A stretch of 64,000 nt of DNA, taken from positions 71,765,001-71,829,000 of the forward strand of contig JAUMIR010000004.1 of assembly GCA_030847615.1 (NCBI GenBank). Reading direction: 5' to 3'. Under the pieces are notes generated by a model. That model did not search any database. It saw nothing but the letters and a program-made list of their open reading frames with translations, and was not told the origin of the DNA. This DNA comes from Gambelia wislizenii (taxonomy: Eukaryota; Chordata; Lepidosauria; Squamata; Crotaphytidae). The translations under genes were made by a program, and so were the position numbers. This document shows positions 1-11,335 of the stretch, piece after piece; positions within the stretch are counted from its first letter, which is position 1; the number at the start of each line of letters is the position of its first letter.

Positions 1-78
1 AAATAGCCCAATGAGGATTGAACATGATCAGTGGGCACATTACAGAGCAGGATGGGATGGAATGGGTTGGAGCAAAGG
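1..78. repeat. Dispersed repeat at left edge, inverted copy near 15.1 kb
   Basis: Reverse-complementing this segment gives almost exactly the sequence at 15119-15196, with only a few mismatches over about 70 bases. The match includes the core TGATCAGTGGGCACATTACA. The copy here is cut by the window start, so its real length is unknown. I do not recognise the family. Confidence 0.6.
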
Positions 79-280
79 AGATTTTCAGACAGGGGAAATA
101 ACCCCCGTGGAGATCGGGAGAGAAACGGGTTTGTTCCACTGCCAGTGCTCCGTTTCACATACACCCATCCTTCTCCCAATCTCCATTTGTTCTCCATCCA
201 TCCTGCTTTCATTTTCCTTCTGCTATTATTTACTAACGGAAGTTCTTTGTTAGTAAAAAAAATGCTATTGCCATTGCTAT

Positions 281-620
281 TAGTCACATCTTGAGGGACC
301 CCTGTCTGGCTTCCAGAAGAGACAGGAGCTGGCAGGGAGGAGTGGCATGCCAGACACGCTCCAGTATACATACGGGACCTGATTTGTTTTTTTCGCCAGG
401 TAAACTGGGGTAAACTGAGCATTTTCTTGCAACAGTTTATTGGGCCCTATTCCCAGCTTGCCCCCATTCCAACCCTGCATCTGCCCCAGGGGTGGTGAGG
501 ACTGCATGGGGGCACATTGGAGTAAATGCCCTTAGTCATTTGGGCTATAGGGCTCTGGAAGCAGGGCAAACTGGGGTATTTACACCATCTAGATGAGCCA
601 TAAGATGTAGTAATAAAAGG
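281..620 (+). mobile_element. Harbinger-like nonautonomous element, 5'-truncated copy
   Basis: This segment aligns by eye with 25670-26000 and 31850-32115. Shared blocks include the 'ggcttcyrgaagag...caggagctggcagggagg' stretch, a 'gggcctgat' block, and a block containing 'gggctatagggctctggaa'. The first part of the family, with the left terminus seen at 31635, is missing here. The right terminus reads as an inverted form of GGCTCATCTAGATGGTG followed by TAA. No coding capacity is seen. Assignment to the PIF/Harbinger superfamily is inferred from the 3-bp TTA target duplication of the 31.6-kb copy. Confidence 0.5.
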
Positions 621-1861
621 CTTTAAATGGGGATTGTATAAATTCATGGTGAAGAAAGCTATCAAATGGGTATTCATTTCAATAACTATGTATTACTGTT
701 AGTATGATAGACAGTATACAGTTGTTTGTAAACAAAAGCAATAGGACACCATTCTACTCAAGTTCTGCTTGTGGGCTTCCCAAAGGCATCCAGTTGGCTA
801 TTGTCTAAGCACAATGGGGGACAAGATGAAGCTATGTAGAGCTCAGTTCTGCAGAACTCAACTGCCAAGCTTTAAAATGGATTCTTATCACTGGCTAGAG
901 AAAACAGCAAAAGAAAATGCTGGATAGGTGGGGAACACCCATGATCCTCACCACTAAGATAGCCATTAGTAGGATCCAATATGAATCTTCTTATGTCCTT
1001 ATGTTAATTACACATTGGTGTGTGAATGGTTTGCTTCTTTATTATCATCTCAGTAGGGCTAGAGCATAGTGAGACCTAGTTCAAGTACAAGGTAGAAAAT
1101 TAAAGTAGAGGAGTGGTCAAGAGGGCTATGAAACATTTACAAGAATGAGGAAAAAGAGCACTAATGAAAAGTCATCAGAAGAAGACGAGACATCTGAGAG
1201 AACAATGACAGAATTCCCTTGGCAAGATTAAACAAATGAAATATTCTACAGCAGAGAACATTTTAATCACCCTTTCAGAACCATCAGGACACTCTGGGTA
1301 GCAATTAAGCATTTAATCTTTATTTACAATATACAGAATGAACAGTAAAATGTCAGTTGCCAATGTTCCCAAGAAGATACTTTGCTGTTCCTACTTTATG
1401 GTGTTTATCACATAATTATAAGTCATTCAGTTACAAACATATTCCTGCAGGGGTTTCTGCATCACATTTCTAATAAGACAGCAACTTGTTAATAGCTTAT
1501 ACTACAAAGTAAATGAGTGATTTAAAGGTATATTTAAAGTGGCATTTATAGGAAGAAACACCTTAGGGTCTGCTGAGATTTACTGTCTCCCCTTCCTCTT
1601 ATTTCCCTGTATTACATAGACCTGATTCCATATTGGAACAAACAAGTATTTTTTGCCTTTTGGCTAGTTCTAGAATTATACAAAATTCATGAAATACAAG
1701 ATTTACTCTTGGAGGTGGCAGGAGAAAAAACACCTCTCAGAAGCATATAAGAATTCCGATCCTGTACTATCAGAGTTCAGGACCTGATTATATGTTTCTG
1801 ATAGATGTTTTTTTCTCTACCCTCAAGAGTAAATCTGTATCAAGTCACACATTCTTAGCCT
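621..1861. other. Unassigned AT-rich sequence
   Basis: No coding region or recognisable repeat family is seen. Two short related phrases, near 1759-1790 and 1942-1973, share the words 'atcctgtac' and 'tatcagagttca' in different order. They may be the remains of a decayed repeat. Confidence 0.4.
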
Positions 1862-1942
1862 CAGAAAACCCTATCATAGGTTCACTTTAGGGTCGCTGTA
1901 AGTCTGAACTCGGAAACAACTTGAAGACACACAACAACAACA
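1862..1942 (+). mobile_element. Sauria-type SINE, 3' tail fragment
   Basis: Only the Bov-B-like tail remains. It contains the 'cctatcataggttcac...agggtcgc' block, then 'ggaaacaacttgaagacacacaacaacaacac'-like sequence. It matches the tail of the full-length SINE at 16777-17012. The tRNA-derived head is absent. Confidence 0.75.
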
Positions 1943-3697
1943 CCTATCAGAGTTCACATCCTGTACAGTGCTGTAACAATTCTCTGAATCTGCCTGAATT
2001 GCCCTTGTTTTATGAATGGAACACACAGGATAACTTAAGCTATGTTCTAAAATATTCAAAATAAAAATCAAACCAATGAGTCAAACAGGACACACAAACT
2101 GTCTTATTATATGTGTGTCTATCACTATTTATTAACATAAAGACAAAGAAAATAAATTTGTGCTGAAAGCTATTAAGTGTTTTCTCTCTAACACTGGGTT
2201 ATGAATGAAATACATCCTGTTGTACCAGGAGCCTAGCACTATGTATTCTTTTCCTTCAGATGCCCTACCAGTGTGCCAGCCTCTTAGGGTAAACTGTCAA
2301 TTGGACTCATTGAAATTCCAGATTTTAACCCTCTTCCTTTACTGTCGCACCCCTTCCTTAGTCTCCCTTCTATCCATACATTGGCCTGACCAAACTAAAG
2401 GATCCAAAGCTGCCAATCCCTTGGCCCATCTGCAAAATGGGGAGATCTCCAATCAATGGCTATTTCACAAAACCTTTCAATATGCAGCTCTGCATTCCCC
2501 ATGGACAGTCTTTGTTTCACCTTCTGCAAGACTCTGAATCTGTTTCATAGTAATGCTAATGTTGTAGCTGTCCATCAGGAAATTTGACCAATAAAGAAAT
2601 CAAAGGAAGAAAGGATTCAGGAAGTTATAGGTCAAACCAATAAACAAAGACTTTAACATCCATTCACTTGCTGTTTGAAGGGGAGACTATGGCATAATCT
2701 CAGAAACCTTCTATTAGCTTCTGTATGTTTATCTAATGTTGTGACTGGCTTGGATAGGAGACAGATGCTGCTTCTGTTCAGCTTCCTCTGCTCTACCTTC
2801 TGGGATTGCCCAGAGCAAGGAAACATAGAGGGTGTTCTAATTTGTGTGGTGACTCAGTGATAACCTGCCCTTTCTCTCCAACCCTTCATTGATGTTACCA
2901 AGATTGCCTCAAGGTAGGAATGATCCTCCTATCAGACATGGACACTGTTCAACATGGAATAAAGTATGATTCTTTAAGAGAGATTGCAGACACTATTCAT
3001 CTGCTCTTTAGCTATCATTTCAAAATGTGATGCCTTATAGAGAAAATATGAAATCAATTTGTTCAGCTGTGGCATATAATATTTTGTATGTAAGTCACAA
3101 AATTGGGATGAGAGCCAAGGAGAAAATATATGCAGAGTTTAGAATTCTTTTCTCTTTACTAAGATCCCTAAAAAGATTTCTGGCAGTCTTTGTTTGGCAC
3201 AGGACTCAAATCAAACATTACTTGTGCATGGTTGTTAATTAAAAACGCAATCTAAGTCAGCACCAATGTAAATTGAAACACAGTGAAAAACCTGTATTTC
3301 CAGAAGTGAAATGTTTCAAAGAGAAGAAACTTATTTGGAACAGGCACAGTGCAGTGGACTGAATGTAAACATTTGGCTGCTATAAAGCTTTGCTGACAAT
3401 TAGAGCTACTGTTTGAACAGTAGTCTGGGCAGACATCCTGCACCAAGATACCAAGTCATCTAGGGACATATTGTATTGAGGTCCTCCTACTTTTGTGATT
3501 GTACATTATCACTGGTGGGCTCATCCATTTCACTTAGGAATGGCCATGTGACTGTCCAGATGCTGTTCAACTGCAAATCCCCTTTACAATACCTGGAAGA
3601 CCAAATATTACCTATCCTTAATTTCACCACCACCACCCCCTTCAGCTCTTCTTCCTCATTAAGATGATAATCAAGACCCATTTAACCAAATTTAAAT
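1943..3697. other. Unassigned sequence, no supported gene
   Basis: A 110-codon open frame at 2205-2537 (+) has no recognisable domain and unremarkable composition. It is preceded by a pyrimidine run ending in CAG near 2258, but nothing else supports an exon. The rest is AT-rich unique-looking sequence. Confidence 0.4.
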
Positions 3698-3898
3698 AGT
3701 GGTTTGAGTGTTGGATTAGGACTCTGGGAGAACTCTTGGGCATAGAAACCATGGGTAAGCCATACACTCTCAGCCTCAGAGGAAGGAAATAGCAATCCCC
3801 CCACCCACACACACACACTTGAACAATTCTTTGAACAATTCTTGCTAAGAAAACACTGTGATAGGGTTGCCGTTAAGTTAGAAATACTTGAAGGTGCT
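3698..3898 (+). mobile_element. Sauria-type SINE, degraded near-full length
   Basis: The order matches the 16.8-kb SINE: 'gtggtttgagtgttggattaggactctggga', then 'accatgggtaagcc.tacactctcagcctcagagga', then a Bov-B-like tail ending in 'acttgaagg'. The B-box region is deleted or scrambled, so the internal polymerase III promoter is lost. A duplicated phrase 'gaacaattctt' (about 3821-3842) and a CA-rich stretch interrupt the middle. Confidence 0.75.
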
Positions 3899-5463
3899 AC
3901 CTATAAATTTGTTCTAATTCTGTTTCCACAGAAACTATGAGGTCCAATGTTTAGCTAGAATTTCTTTGGTCTAGCTTTAACCCATTTACCTTACAGGTTA
4001 AGTGAATATGATGCACAAAATGAGGAACCCAGCAAGCATGCTTTCTGTTACAATTTAAGTGAATAAAAAGGAGTGAGGGATTTGTCCTGCCATCTCCTTT
4101 AACTGCTCTCCTCTCCAATTAAAAACAAAACAAACCTTCAAGGGGATGGCAACTATTTTTCAGTCACTGATTCCATATGCCGCTGCTATTTTCACAGTAC
4201 ACTGCATCCTTCCCACTCCGTCCCATTCTCTCCATCTTGCTTTATGAGCTATAGATGAATAGCCACTGGGAGGTTTCTCTGAGTAATTCACAGCCCTCAG
4301 GTTGTATGAATAAAAAAAACCCAGTGACCCTAAAATGGATGTTACCAAAAAGCATTATTATTAAATGACTGGTTCCAAAAATTGCCCACAGACCAAACAA
4401 TGAAATATAAAGGGAACAAACTACACCACCATGCATTATGAAACAAAATTTGGGGGGAAAACCCAACAACAAACAAACAGCATGAGCTGGCCTGTTTCCA
4501 AACGTCATCACCAAGCAGGGCAAATTGTTGAAATTTGTGGCTGAGGGTTTTGTTTGTTTGCTTTCGCAATGCCACCTGTTAGCTAGAGGAAGAAGACTGT
4601 TAGCCAGATCTTCTCATGCCATTTCCCTTCTATCCTTTCAGAATAAGCAAAGGTCACTGCACATAAAACTACAAACTACCCCCCCCCCCACTCTCTGTTT
4701 TTGGCTATAGCCACAAAAAAGTCAGGAAAGGAAGCAAGAACTGTGGCTGCTGAACAACCAGTGCTGAATATCAATTTTATTTTATTTTTTCGAATGCAGC
4801 TGCGTTACAGACACTGTTTTGATGGCGGGTAAGAGCCCACAAGGGACAGGGGTAAGAGTGGGAGGCAAAAGCCCATTGGTTGACTTGATCTGAATCACTT
4901 CTCTGAAGAACGCAATTTTAATTATCTAAATCACAGTTTAAAATTACCAGTGGGTAAAAAATTATTGCATTATCATTTTTAATAGTACATTATTATCTAC
5001 CATAACTACATTACATTTTCAGAGAGGGAGCTTTCATTAGAAGGTAGGCATGCACTAAGAAATTATTCTGAATTGTTTCTAGGTTAATTTTTAATTTATC
5101 AAAAATAGGAAATCTCTTGAGTTTGTATCCAGATTCCTCTTCCTGTTCAGCTCTACTCCATCTTCTCCAGTTCTCTACTCTATGACTTTTGCTATGTTTG
5201 CACTTAGAGGTAAAGCTGAGAGAGAGTGAAAGCAACAGAAATGACTGAACATGTGAGAGAGAGCATGCACTCCAATCTACACCACCAGCAAAATAGGACT
5301 GGATCGTGTTATCCCCTGTAAACTGCTATAAACATATTCAATGAATATAATTAGAAGCTGTATAGTTAGCATTCATTATAATATCTTTGACCATGTCTCA
5401 TTAATAAATGTTTTAAGAAAAATTTGAAATACAGTTTAATTTTTTTAAAAAACTGATTTTTTT
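3899..5463. other. Unassigned AT-rich sequence
   Basis: There is no supported gene and no clear repeat apart from homopolymer runs (a C run at about 4681-4690). Open frames on the minus strand around 4160-4575 have low-complexity composition and no recognisable domain. Confidence 0.4.
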
Positions 5464-5509
5464 TCAGCCCTGCAAGTGAGTTAGTTTTTTCAGCCCTGCA
5501 AGTGGGGGA
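5464..5509. repeat. Short direct repeat
   Basis: The phrase 'tttttcagccctgcaagtg' occurs twice, at about 5462-5480 and 5487-5505, separated by a few bases. It looks like a local tandem duplication. Confidence 0.7.
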
Positions 5510-5654
5510 GGAGATTTTTGCCCTTTCCTAACATCAGAGAGCTGCAGATTGAAGAATCCGACTCCCTTGCCTTATTTCCCTACCTTTAGGTTAGAGTACT
5601 GGATTGAGGGGAACATAGTCAAGACCAAAGCTTGGGGGGGGAAAATCCTTTTTT

Positions 5655-5742
5655 TGTACACAACTTCCAGAATCCCCCACTGGTAATACTTACTGCTTGA
5701 TTCTGGGAGGTATAGTTTAAAAGTAACTTCTCCAAGCTCTGG
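5655..5742 (+). mobile_element. Short palindromic MITE-like repeat
   Basis: The left arm 'acttccagaatccccca' and right arm 'gattctgggaggtatag' form an imperfect palindrome. It is followed by 'aaaagtaacttctccaagctc'. The same arrangement occurs at 31310-31419 and, in reverse, at 24600-24712. It is probably a nonautonomous DNA element; hAT-like is a guess. Confidence 0.5.
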
Positions 5743-6003
5743 TCAAGATATGGATCATTCATCTTGCAACTAGTAATGCCTTGAAAGAGTAATCTCTATC
5801 ACATTTTGACAGTCCCTTGAGTAAAACAACATACTGTATATCTGAGAAAATCTCAGAGAAAGCTCTAGTAGAACAATACTAGAAATCTTCTGTATGAAAA
5901 ATAACCAGGAGATTTCTAACGGCCATGTAAACCCAGTGTTGCTATTTAGAAGAGCAGAAAAGATCATTTCCCTTCCTCTAGTGTAAAAGCTTCTCCTATA
6001 ATA

Positions 6004-6283
6004 CAGTGGGTCCTTTGTATTTGCTGAGGATACCAAAATCCATGAATGCTCAAGTCTCATTTTATACAATAGCATAGTGGGCCCTTGGTATTTGCCTCGA
6101 TACCAAAATCCATGAATGCTCAAATCCCATTTTATACAATAGCATAGTAAAATGGTGTCCCTTATATAAAATGGCAAAATCAAAGTTTGCTTCTTGGAAT
6201 TTTTTTTTTTGGGGGGGGATATTTCCAAGCCTCGGATGGTGGAATCCACAGATGCCAAATCTGTGGATGCAGAGGACCAAATG
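6004..6283. mobile_element. Tigger/MER2-like MITE with duplicated left end
   Basis: It begins CAGTGGGTCC after TA and ends in a complementary GGACCAAATG before TA, the TA-duplication pattern of Tc1/mariner-pogo elements. The body contains the family signature 'gataccaaaatccatgaatgctcaa' followed by 'ccttatataaaatggcaaaatcaa'. It closely resembles the MER2/Tigger MITE pattern known from vertebrates. The left ~70 bases occur twice in tandem (6007-6076 and 6077-6147). It carries no transposase. Confidence 0.75.
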
Positions 6284-7489
6284 TACTTGTTTTGATACTG
6301 TTGACAGAAGTGATAAAAAGGGATTATATCAATGAAAAAAATGACAATTAATAACCTGAAACAGAAGAAAAACTCACTGCTGCCCTCAACATAAAGTTGA
6401 CATTAAGGAAGCCACAGAAATTACCTATGTTCATCACAGTGAGGATTATGATCTGGAATCCATTCACACTACACAATGCAGTTTTTCACTGTAACTCCAT
6501 AGTTCCATCCAGTATGTATATAGTTCATAGTTTGTTATGTCACCAGAGTGCTCTGGCTGGGAATTCTAAATGCTTGCTTGCACTGATTTTACTTACACAT
6601 TGTCCTGTGATCTTTTGACATAGGGTGGCATAGACACATTTTAAAAATATATATAAAATAAAATAATCCTTGGGAAAAAATAATTTGAATATTGCAGCAT
6701 TCCATCTTCCCATGCGCTGATACAGGATTTGATAGAATAAAGAATTCTACCCACAGCTTGAGAAGTAAATACCAAATATTCATCACAGCAGCCCCTAAAA
6801 CAGCAGACGTACAACACAAATCAACAGAAGTAAACTGTGCAGAAGAAAAACTGTACACATGAAGTTGCTACATGTGCAGAAAACACCCTTCATAGTCTCT
6901 CCTTGGAGGCAGCAACATCTGCTATTTTAAAATTAGCAGATTACCAATCTATAAATTCACATGGCAACAGCTACAGGAAAGCCTAGGTTTCTCTATCGTG
7001 ATCACATGCTATTTGGCTTCAATCTGTTCTGCAAACTCTCTCCCTCAAGGGAGATTTGTGGAGGTTACAGCATTTAACAGTGGATTTTCTATCTCTTCAC
7101 TGTGTATGTTTACGACAAACCTGCATCCAAGAAACATGGATATGGTGTGTGCACACACAGAGAAAGGGAGGCTATAATTTTAATGCCCCGCCTACACAGC
7201 AAGAGACCCATAGTTTGTGATGGATGGTTCCCATTTAGATTTCAGAATATCGACTCTTCATAGCGCTATGTAAATATTACATTCCCATCTTTTTTCTACC
7301 TTTCCTCTAGAGATGGGAGAATATGTCAGTTTTGATTTCTCCTACATTCAGATTTTTCAATCTTATATGAAAAATAAAGGAAGAAATTTTGTGGATTTTG
7401 ATAAATTCTTCACAAAAAAAATGAACTGAATTGAAATTCTCCTCCATTTGCACCAGTGAGATATAAAAGGCAAAGCTATACAAGTGATA
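6284..7489. other. Unassigned AT-rich sequence
   Basis: No recognisable gene or repeat family is seen. A CT-rich stretch occurs around 7021-7050. Open frames on both strands show no domain. Confidence 0.4.
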
Positions 7490-7610
7490 ACCTCCCAGCC
7501 TTAGAAGAAGGCAGTAGCAAACATCTCCTGAACAAAATCTTGTAAAGAAAACCCTAGGACAGAGTTGACATAAATCAGAAAGTATTTGAATTGAAGGCAC
7601 ACAACAACAA
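7490..7610 (+). mobile_element. Sauria-type SINE, 3' half
   Basis: It matches the 'cagcctcagaggaaggcaatggcaaac...aaatcttg.aagaaaaccct' middle of the family, then the Bov-B-like tail ending in 'ttgaaggcacacaacaacaa'. The tRNA-like head is missing. Confidence 0.75.
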
Positions 7611-7967
7611 TGGTTAATTAGATAGAGGTACAAAGTCACACAGACTTTAGAGTTAGGCACTTAAAAGAACTGAGCCAACATAAACAAATATTCCAGTTTA
7701 AGCTTTGTTCACATTCAGTTTTTTTAAAATCTTGAGTTTTTCCATTCTATATATTAAGACATTTGTTGATTCAGGTTTATTATTATAAAAAGTGAATTGA
7801 CACAAAATTGTTACCTGTTACCTTAAGAGGTGGGAGGCGCTTTAGAGACCCACCCATAATTCTATATTATTATTATTTGGGGAACTGAACGTCCCCACAG
7901 AAAGAAACTGTTCCAAGACACCCGGAGACTGGAAAAACTCCGGATCAAGAGAGCACATCTTCTCTGT

Positions 7968-9575
7968 TTGTTAACTTTCTTGTTACAATCCAGAGACACA
8001 GAAACCATACCACACTTTCTCACAGCAAAAAGGACATTAAAATCCCCACAGGCCAACCAGATCTACAACAGAATGGAAAAAGCACTGTTGCAAGAGAGAA
8101 TACATACCACCCGCAAAGACTTGGCCAACACAGACAAGGAACTATTATCACTCCACCTCAACATCAGTCAAAAAATGAACCCCCAAGACTGGGACAAAAT
8201 TGACAACCTCACCTACAGAAAAATGGGAAAAGATGTGGTGATTCACACTGAAAGGCAGAAACAAAAATTTGACAAATGCCACAAACCCCAACAGAAACCC
8301 CAACTGGACACATCACAGACTATTATCAACCTAACAGATTGGCAACTGTCAAAAGAAGAAACATCCATCCTGTCCAAAGGAGGCAATTTTGCAGTTACCA
8401 CCACCAGAATCCCAGTTGAAGACATCTTTGCCCATGTTGAATCTGCCCTCTACCGTCTCACAGAGGAAGAGGCAGAAGAGATAAGACGAGAAACAGCTAG
8501 GATCCTGAGGAAGGCAAAACCACCACCTAGCAACATAACCATTAAAGAAAGAAAAGCCATCAAGGATCTCAATGCAGGCCCAGAAATCATTATTCTCCCA
8601 GCAGACAAAGGCAATGCCACAGTAATCATGGAAACAGAAAAATACAAACAAAAAATAAGGGAACTCTTGGACCCTGCAACATACAGAAAACTCAAGCAAG
8701 ACCCAACCAACAAAATCACCAGAAAAACAAATGCCTTGATCAAGAACTCATCAATTCGGCCAATCATACACCAGAATCTATGCAGATCAGAGGCTCTCGT
8801 ACCAAGACTATATGGACTTCCCAAGATTCACAAGGATTCCATTCCACTCCGATCCATAGTGAGTGCCACTGGATCCCCCACGTATGACTTGGCCAAGTTT
8901 CTGGCCACACAATTACAAACCCACATAAGACAAACCCCTCACTACATCAAAGACTCAGCTCACTTCATAGAAAAAATCAGCAACATCGAACTGGAACCTG
9001 GAGACAGGCTGATGAGCTTTGATGTTGTCTCCTTGCTCACCAAAGTCCTCATAATGGACACCATGGCACTCATCCAACAAATATTTCCAGAGCACATCAC
9101 AGCCTTGTTCAAACATTGCCTCACCACAAGCTACTTCCAATGGGATAATGAATTTTACAAACAGATAGATGGGGTAGCCATGGGCAGCCCCCTGAGCCCA
9201 GTGATAGCAAACTTCTACATGGAACATTTTGAAAAGCAAGCCCTGGAAACAGCACCAAAAAAGCCCACAACATGGTTCCAATATGTGGATGACACTTTCA
9301 CCATTTAGAACCATGGAGAAGAAGATTTGGTCTCATTCCTGAACCACCTGAACAGCATCCACCCAAATATCCAATTCACGATGGAAAAAGAAAAGGAAGG
9401 AACACTTCCATTCTTAGATGTCCTAGTCATCCGCAAACCAAACCAACGGTTAGGTCACAGGATATACAGAAAACCCACACACACGGACAGATATCTACAC
9501 AAGAACTCCAATCTTCACCCAGGACAAAAAAAGCACAATAAAAACATTGGTAGACTGTGTAAAAAGGATCTGTGA
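7968..9575 (+). pseudogene. PLE reverse transcriptase, interrupted
   Basis: The first part is 446 codons, read from a nominal TTG; in-frame sequence continues upstream to about 7870, so the true start was further 5'. Visible RT landmarks are ADKGNATV near residue 211, LYGLPKIHK near 281, RSIVSATGSPTYDLA near 295, SFDVVSLLT near 350 (motif A aspartate 352), GVAMGSPLSPVIAN near 402 and the catalytic YVDD at 439-442 (9282-9293). Reading stops four residues later at TAG. The related copy at 36.1 kb has tryptophan (TGG) there, so a single base change explains the stop. The frame resumes at 9309 and covers the post-catalytic region to 9575, where a frameshift ends it. The N-terminal region resembles the usual PLE leader ('RRLEKLRIKRAHLL'). 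Confidence 0.85.
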
Positions 9576-9867
9576 ACCCCACTACCTGGAGGATGAATGA
9601 AGACACCTAAACTGGGCCCTCCAGGCTAATGGTTACTCCAGATCAGATATCACAAGAGCAGCCAGACCCAGAAAAAAAACAAAGGAATGAAGAAGAAAAA
9701 TAGCCACCCAAAGGGAAGGTATTTTTACCATACATCAAAGAAGTCACAGACAGGATAGGGAAACTGATGGGGATACACAACCTCCAAACGTTCTACAGAC
9801 CAACCAAGGAAATCCAAGAAATGCTATGCTCAGCAAAGGACAAAAAGAAAAGCCAGAGAGAGGACAA

Positions 9868-10138
9868 GTTTACATAGGGATCACTAAACACAGTGTGCAA
9901 ACATGAGAGACACTGCAGACTGGACCAGCCAGAAAAATCAGCAGTAGCAGAACATGTGATAAACCAATCTGGACACAAAATGCTATTTAAAAACACAGAA
10001 ATTCTGGACCAGGCCAACAACTATCATGTCAGAATGCACAGAGAAGCTATTGAAATCCACAAACACCTGGACAACTTCAACAGGAAAGGAGACCCTGAAA
10101 GTAAACAAAACCTGGCTACCAATCCTAAAGAACACTAA
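9868..10138 (+). pseudogene. PLE GIY-YIG endonuclease remnant (lineage 1)
   Basis: The translation gives VYIGITKHSVQT, a stop, then ERHCRLDQPEKSAVAEHVINQSGHKMLFKN through to NFNRKGDPES. This is the YIG half of a GIY-YIG nuclease with its downstream HERHCRL and AEH segments. The upstream GVY..IPC half is not visible: bases 9810-9865 read as a different, lysine-rich sequence, so this part is deleted or too diverged. In the sister copy at 35.5 kb the GVYHIPCSYG segment is still visible. Confidence 0.7.
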
Positions 10139-10443
10139 AATCAGAACTCAACACTTGCAAATGAACTCCACTCAGGGACAGGGGGATTTCCAGCAGATAA
10201 TGGGCCATCAACCAACCTTTAGCCAAACAGACACTAATCCTCCTTGTAAATCTAAACCCAGAAACTAACCATTCAAATACACAAATTTACATATCCTCCC
10301 CAACAGGGGTTCACAGTATATAAACTCCACACACACTCCTACCCAACTATTCTCTGAAAATGCCAGCCACAGTTGCAGGCAAAACGTCAGAAGTAAACTC
10401 TTCCAGAACATGGCCTCACAGCCCGGAAGAAAACCAAGGAAAA

Positions 10444-11335
10444 TTTGGGGAATTATTACCTCAAATGGATGCCTGCAAGAGGAGGGTAACTGTGAGGATC
10501 TTTTCATGTATGTATACCAGTCCTAACTGCAGAGAACACTTTACCTTAAAGTGAAATAAAGTATTTTTATTTGAAATAACACAAAATGCATTCACACACA
10601 CAACACACGTTCCTAACAACCATACAAGGATATAGAGGAGTAAGGCAGAAAGATTGGACAGAGGGAGAGATTCAGGAAAATAGGGTGATAATTACTAGTC
10701 TTGAAGAGCAGAGTTTAGTGCAGTGAAGATACTCTGACAGGCATCATGAGGGTGGCACAGGAGGTTCCAATCTGGGGGTGTGCTCAGAAAGAGAGTGGCT
10801 GGGTTCATCCATCATATCACACCCTTCTATTGTTGGGGGACTAATATTTATACCCTATTTCATATCCTGAAGGGGTACTCTGGCTAGAACAAAGCCTAGA
10901 TGGCTTTCCCACTGGACAGAAAAAGGAAACTGAAACTTAACTGATTGTGTTAATGGCTGGGAGATAGGAATTGATGGGTATATGACAACCTCACAAGGCT
11001 GGATAGGAGGGGGGTATGAGGTGAGATTTCCTTAGGCGTAGATTTGGGAATAATCACTTAATTGTTTGGTTGAATGGCTCATTATTGAGGAGCCCAAGGC
11101 TGGAGGAATGGATTTGCACATACCTCTTTAACCACTGTGTTTACTAAGAGGCTTCTGCAAAATCCTAATATGGGCTTGTTTACCAAAATATTTCTAAGAC
11201 ACATCCTAGGTCATTGTGACTGCCAACTGACCTTTGGTTCACCCTGGCCAACCTGACTCCGAAAAGTGTCCAAAATGTCCAATTATGAGATATCGTGGGG
11301 AGGGGGTAGTAGGGCATGCTAACATACCCACCCTT
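10444..11335. other. Unclassified block directly downstream of the PLE
   Basis: The sequence starts immediately after the PLE tail. It contains an AATAAA at about 10554-10559 near a T-rich stretch, and later GC-richer segments such as 'gggggtgtgctcagaaagagag'. It differs in texture from the AT-rich sequence after 11340. It could be an old LTR or another insertion, but I see no paired repeat or target duplication to prove that. Confidence 0.25.

Larger units (their letters stand above)
7862..10443 (+). mobile_element. Penelope-like element, near full length but broken
   Basis: PLEs are retroelements encoding one protein with a reverse transcriptase followed by a GIY-YIG endonuclease. Here the open frame can be read back in frame from the nominal start to about 7870. 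It continues through a complete RT core to a stop at 9306-9308, and in the same frame to 9575. A frame change then occurs near 9530. Endonuclease sequence (9868-10130) is followed by a 3' untranslated tail. The tail (about 10160-10443) is the reverse complement of the tails at 13425-13735 and 34975-35245. The copy cannot make a full protein: it has a stop in the RT end, a frameshift, an in-frame TGA near 9597 and a TGA in the endonuclease. Confidence 0.85.

Noticed and set aside
2205..2537. 110-codon open frame with an upstream pyrimidine-CAG, a possible exon
   Set aside because: No recognisable domain, no matching donor site I could defend, and length within chance expectation for this window.
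5770..6258. 162-codon minus-strand open frame
   Set aside because: It runs through the Tigger-like element and repeats the same peptide because of the internal duplication. It is an artefact of repeat sequence.
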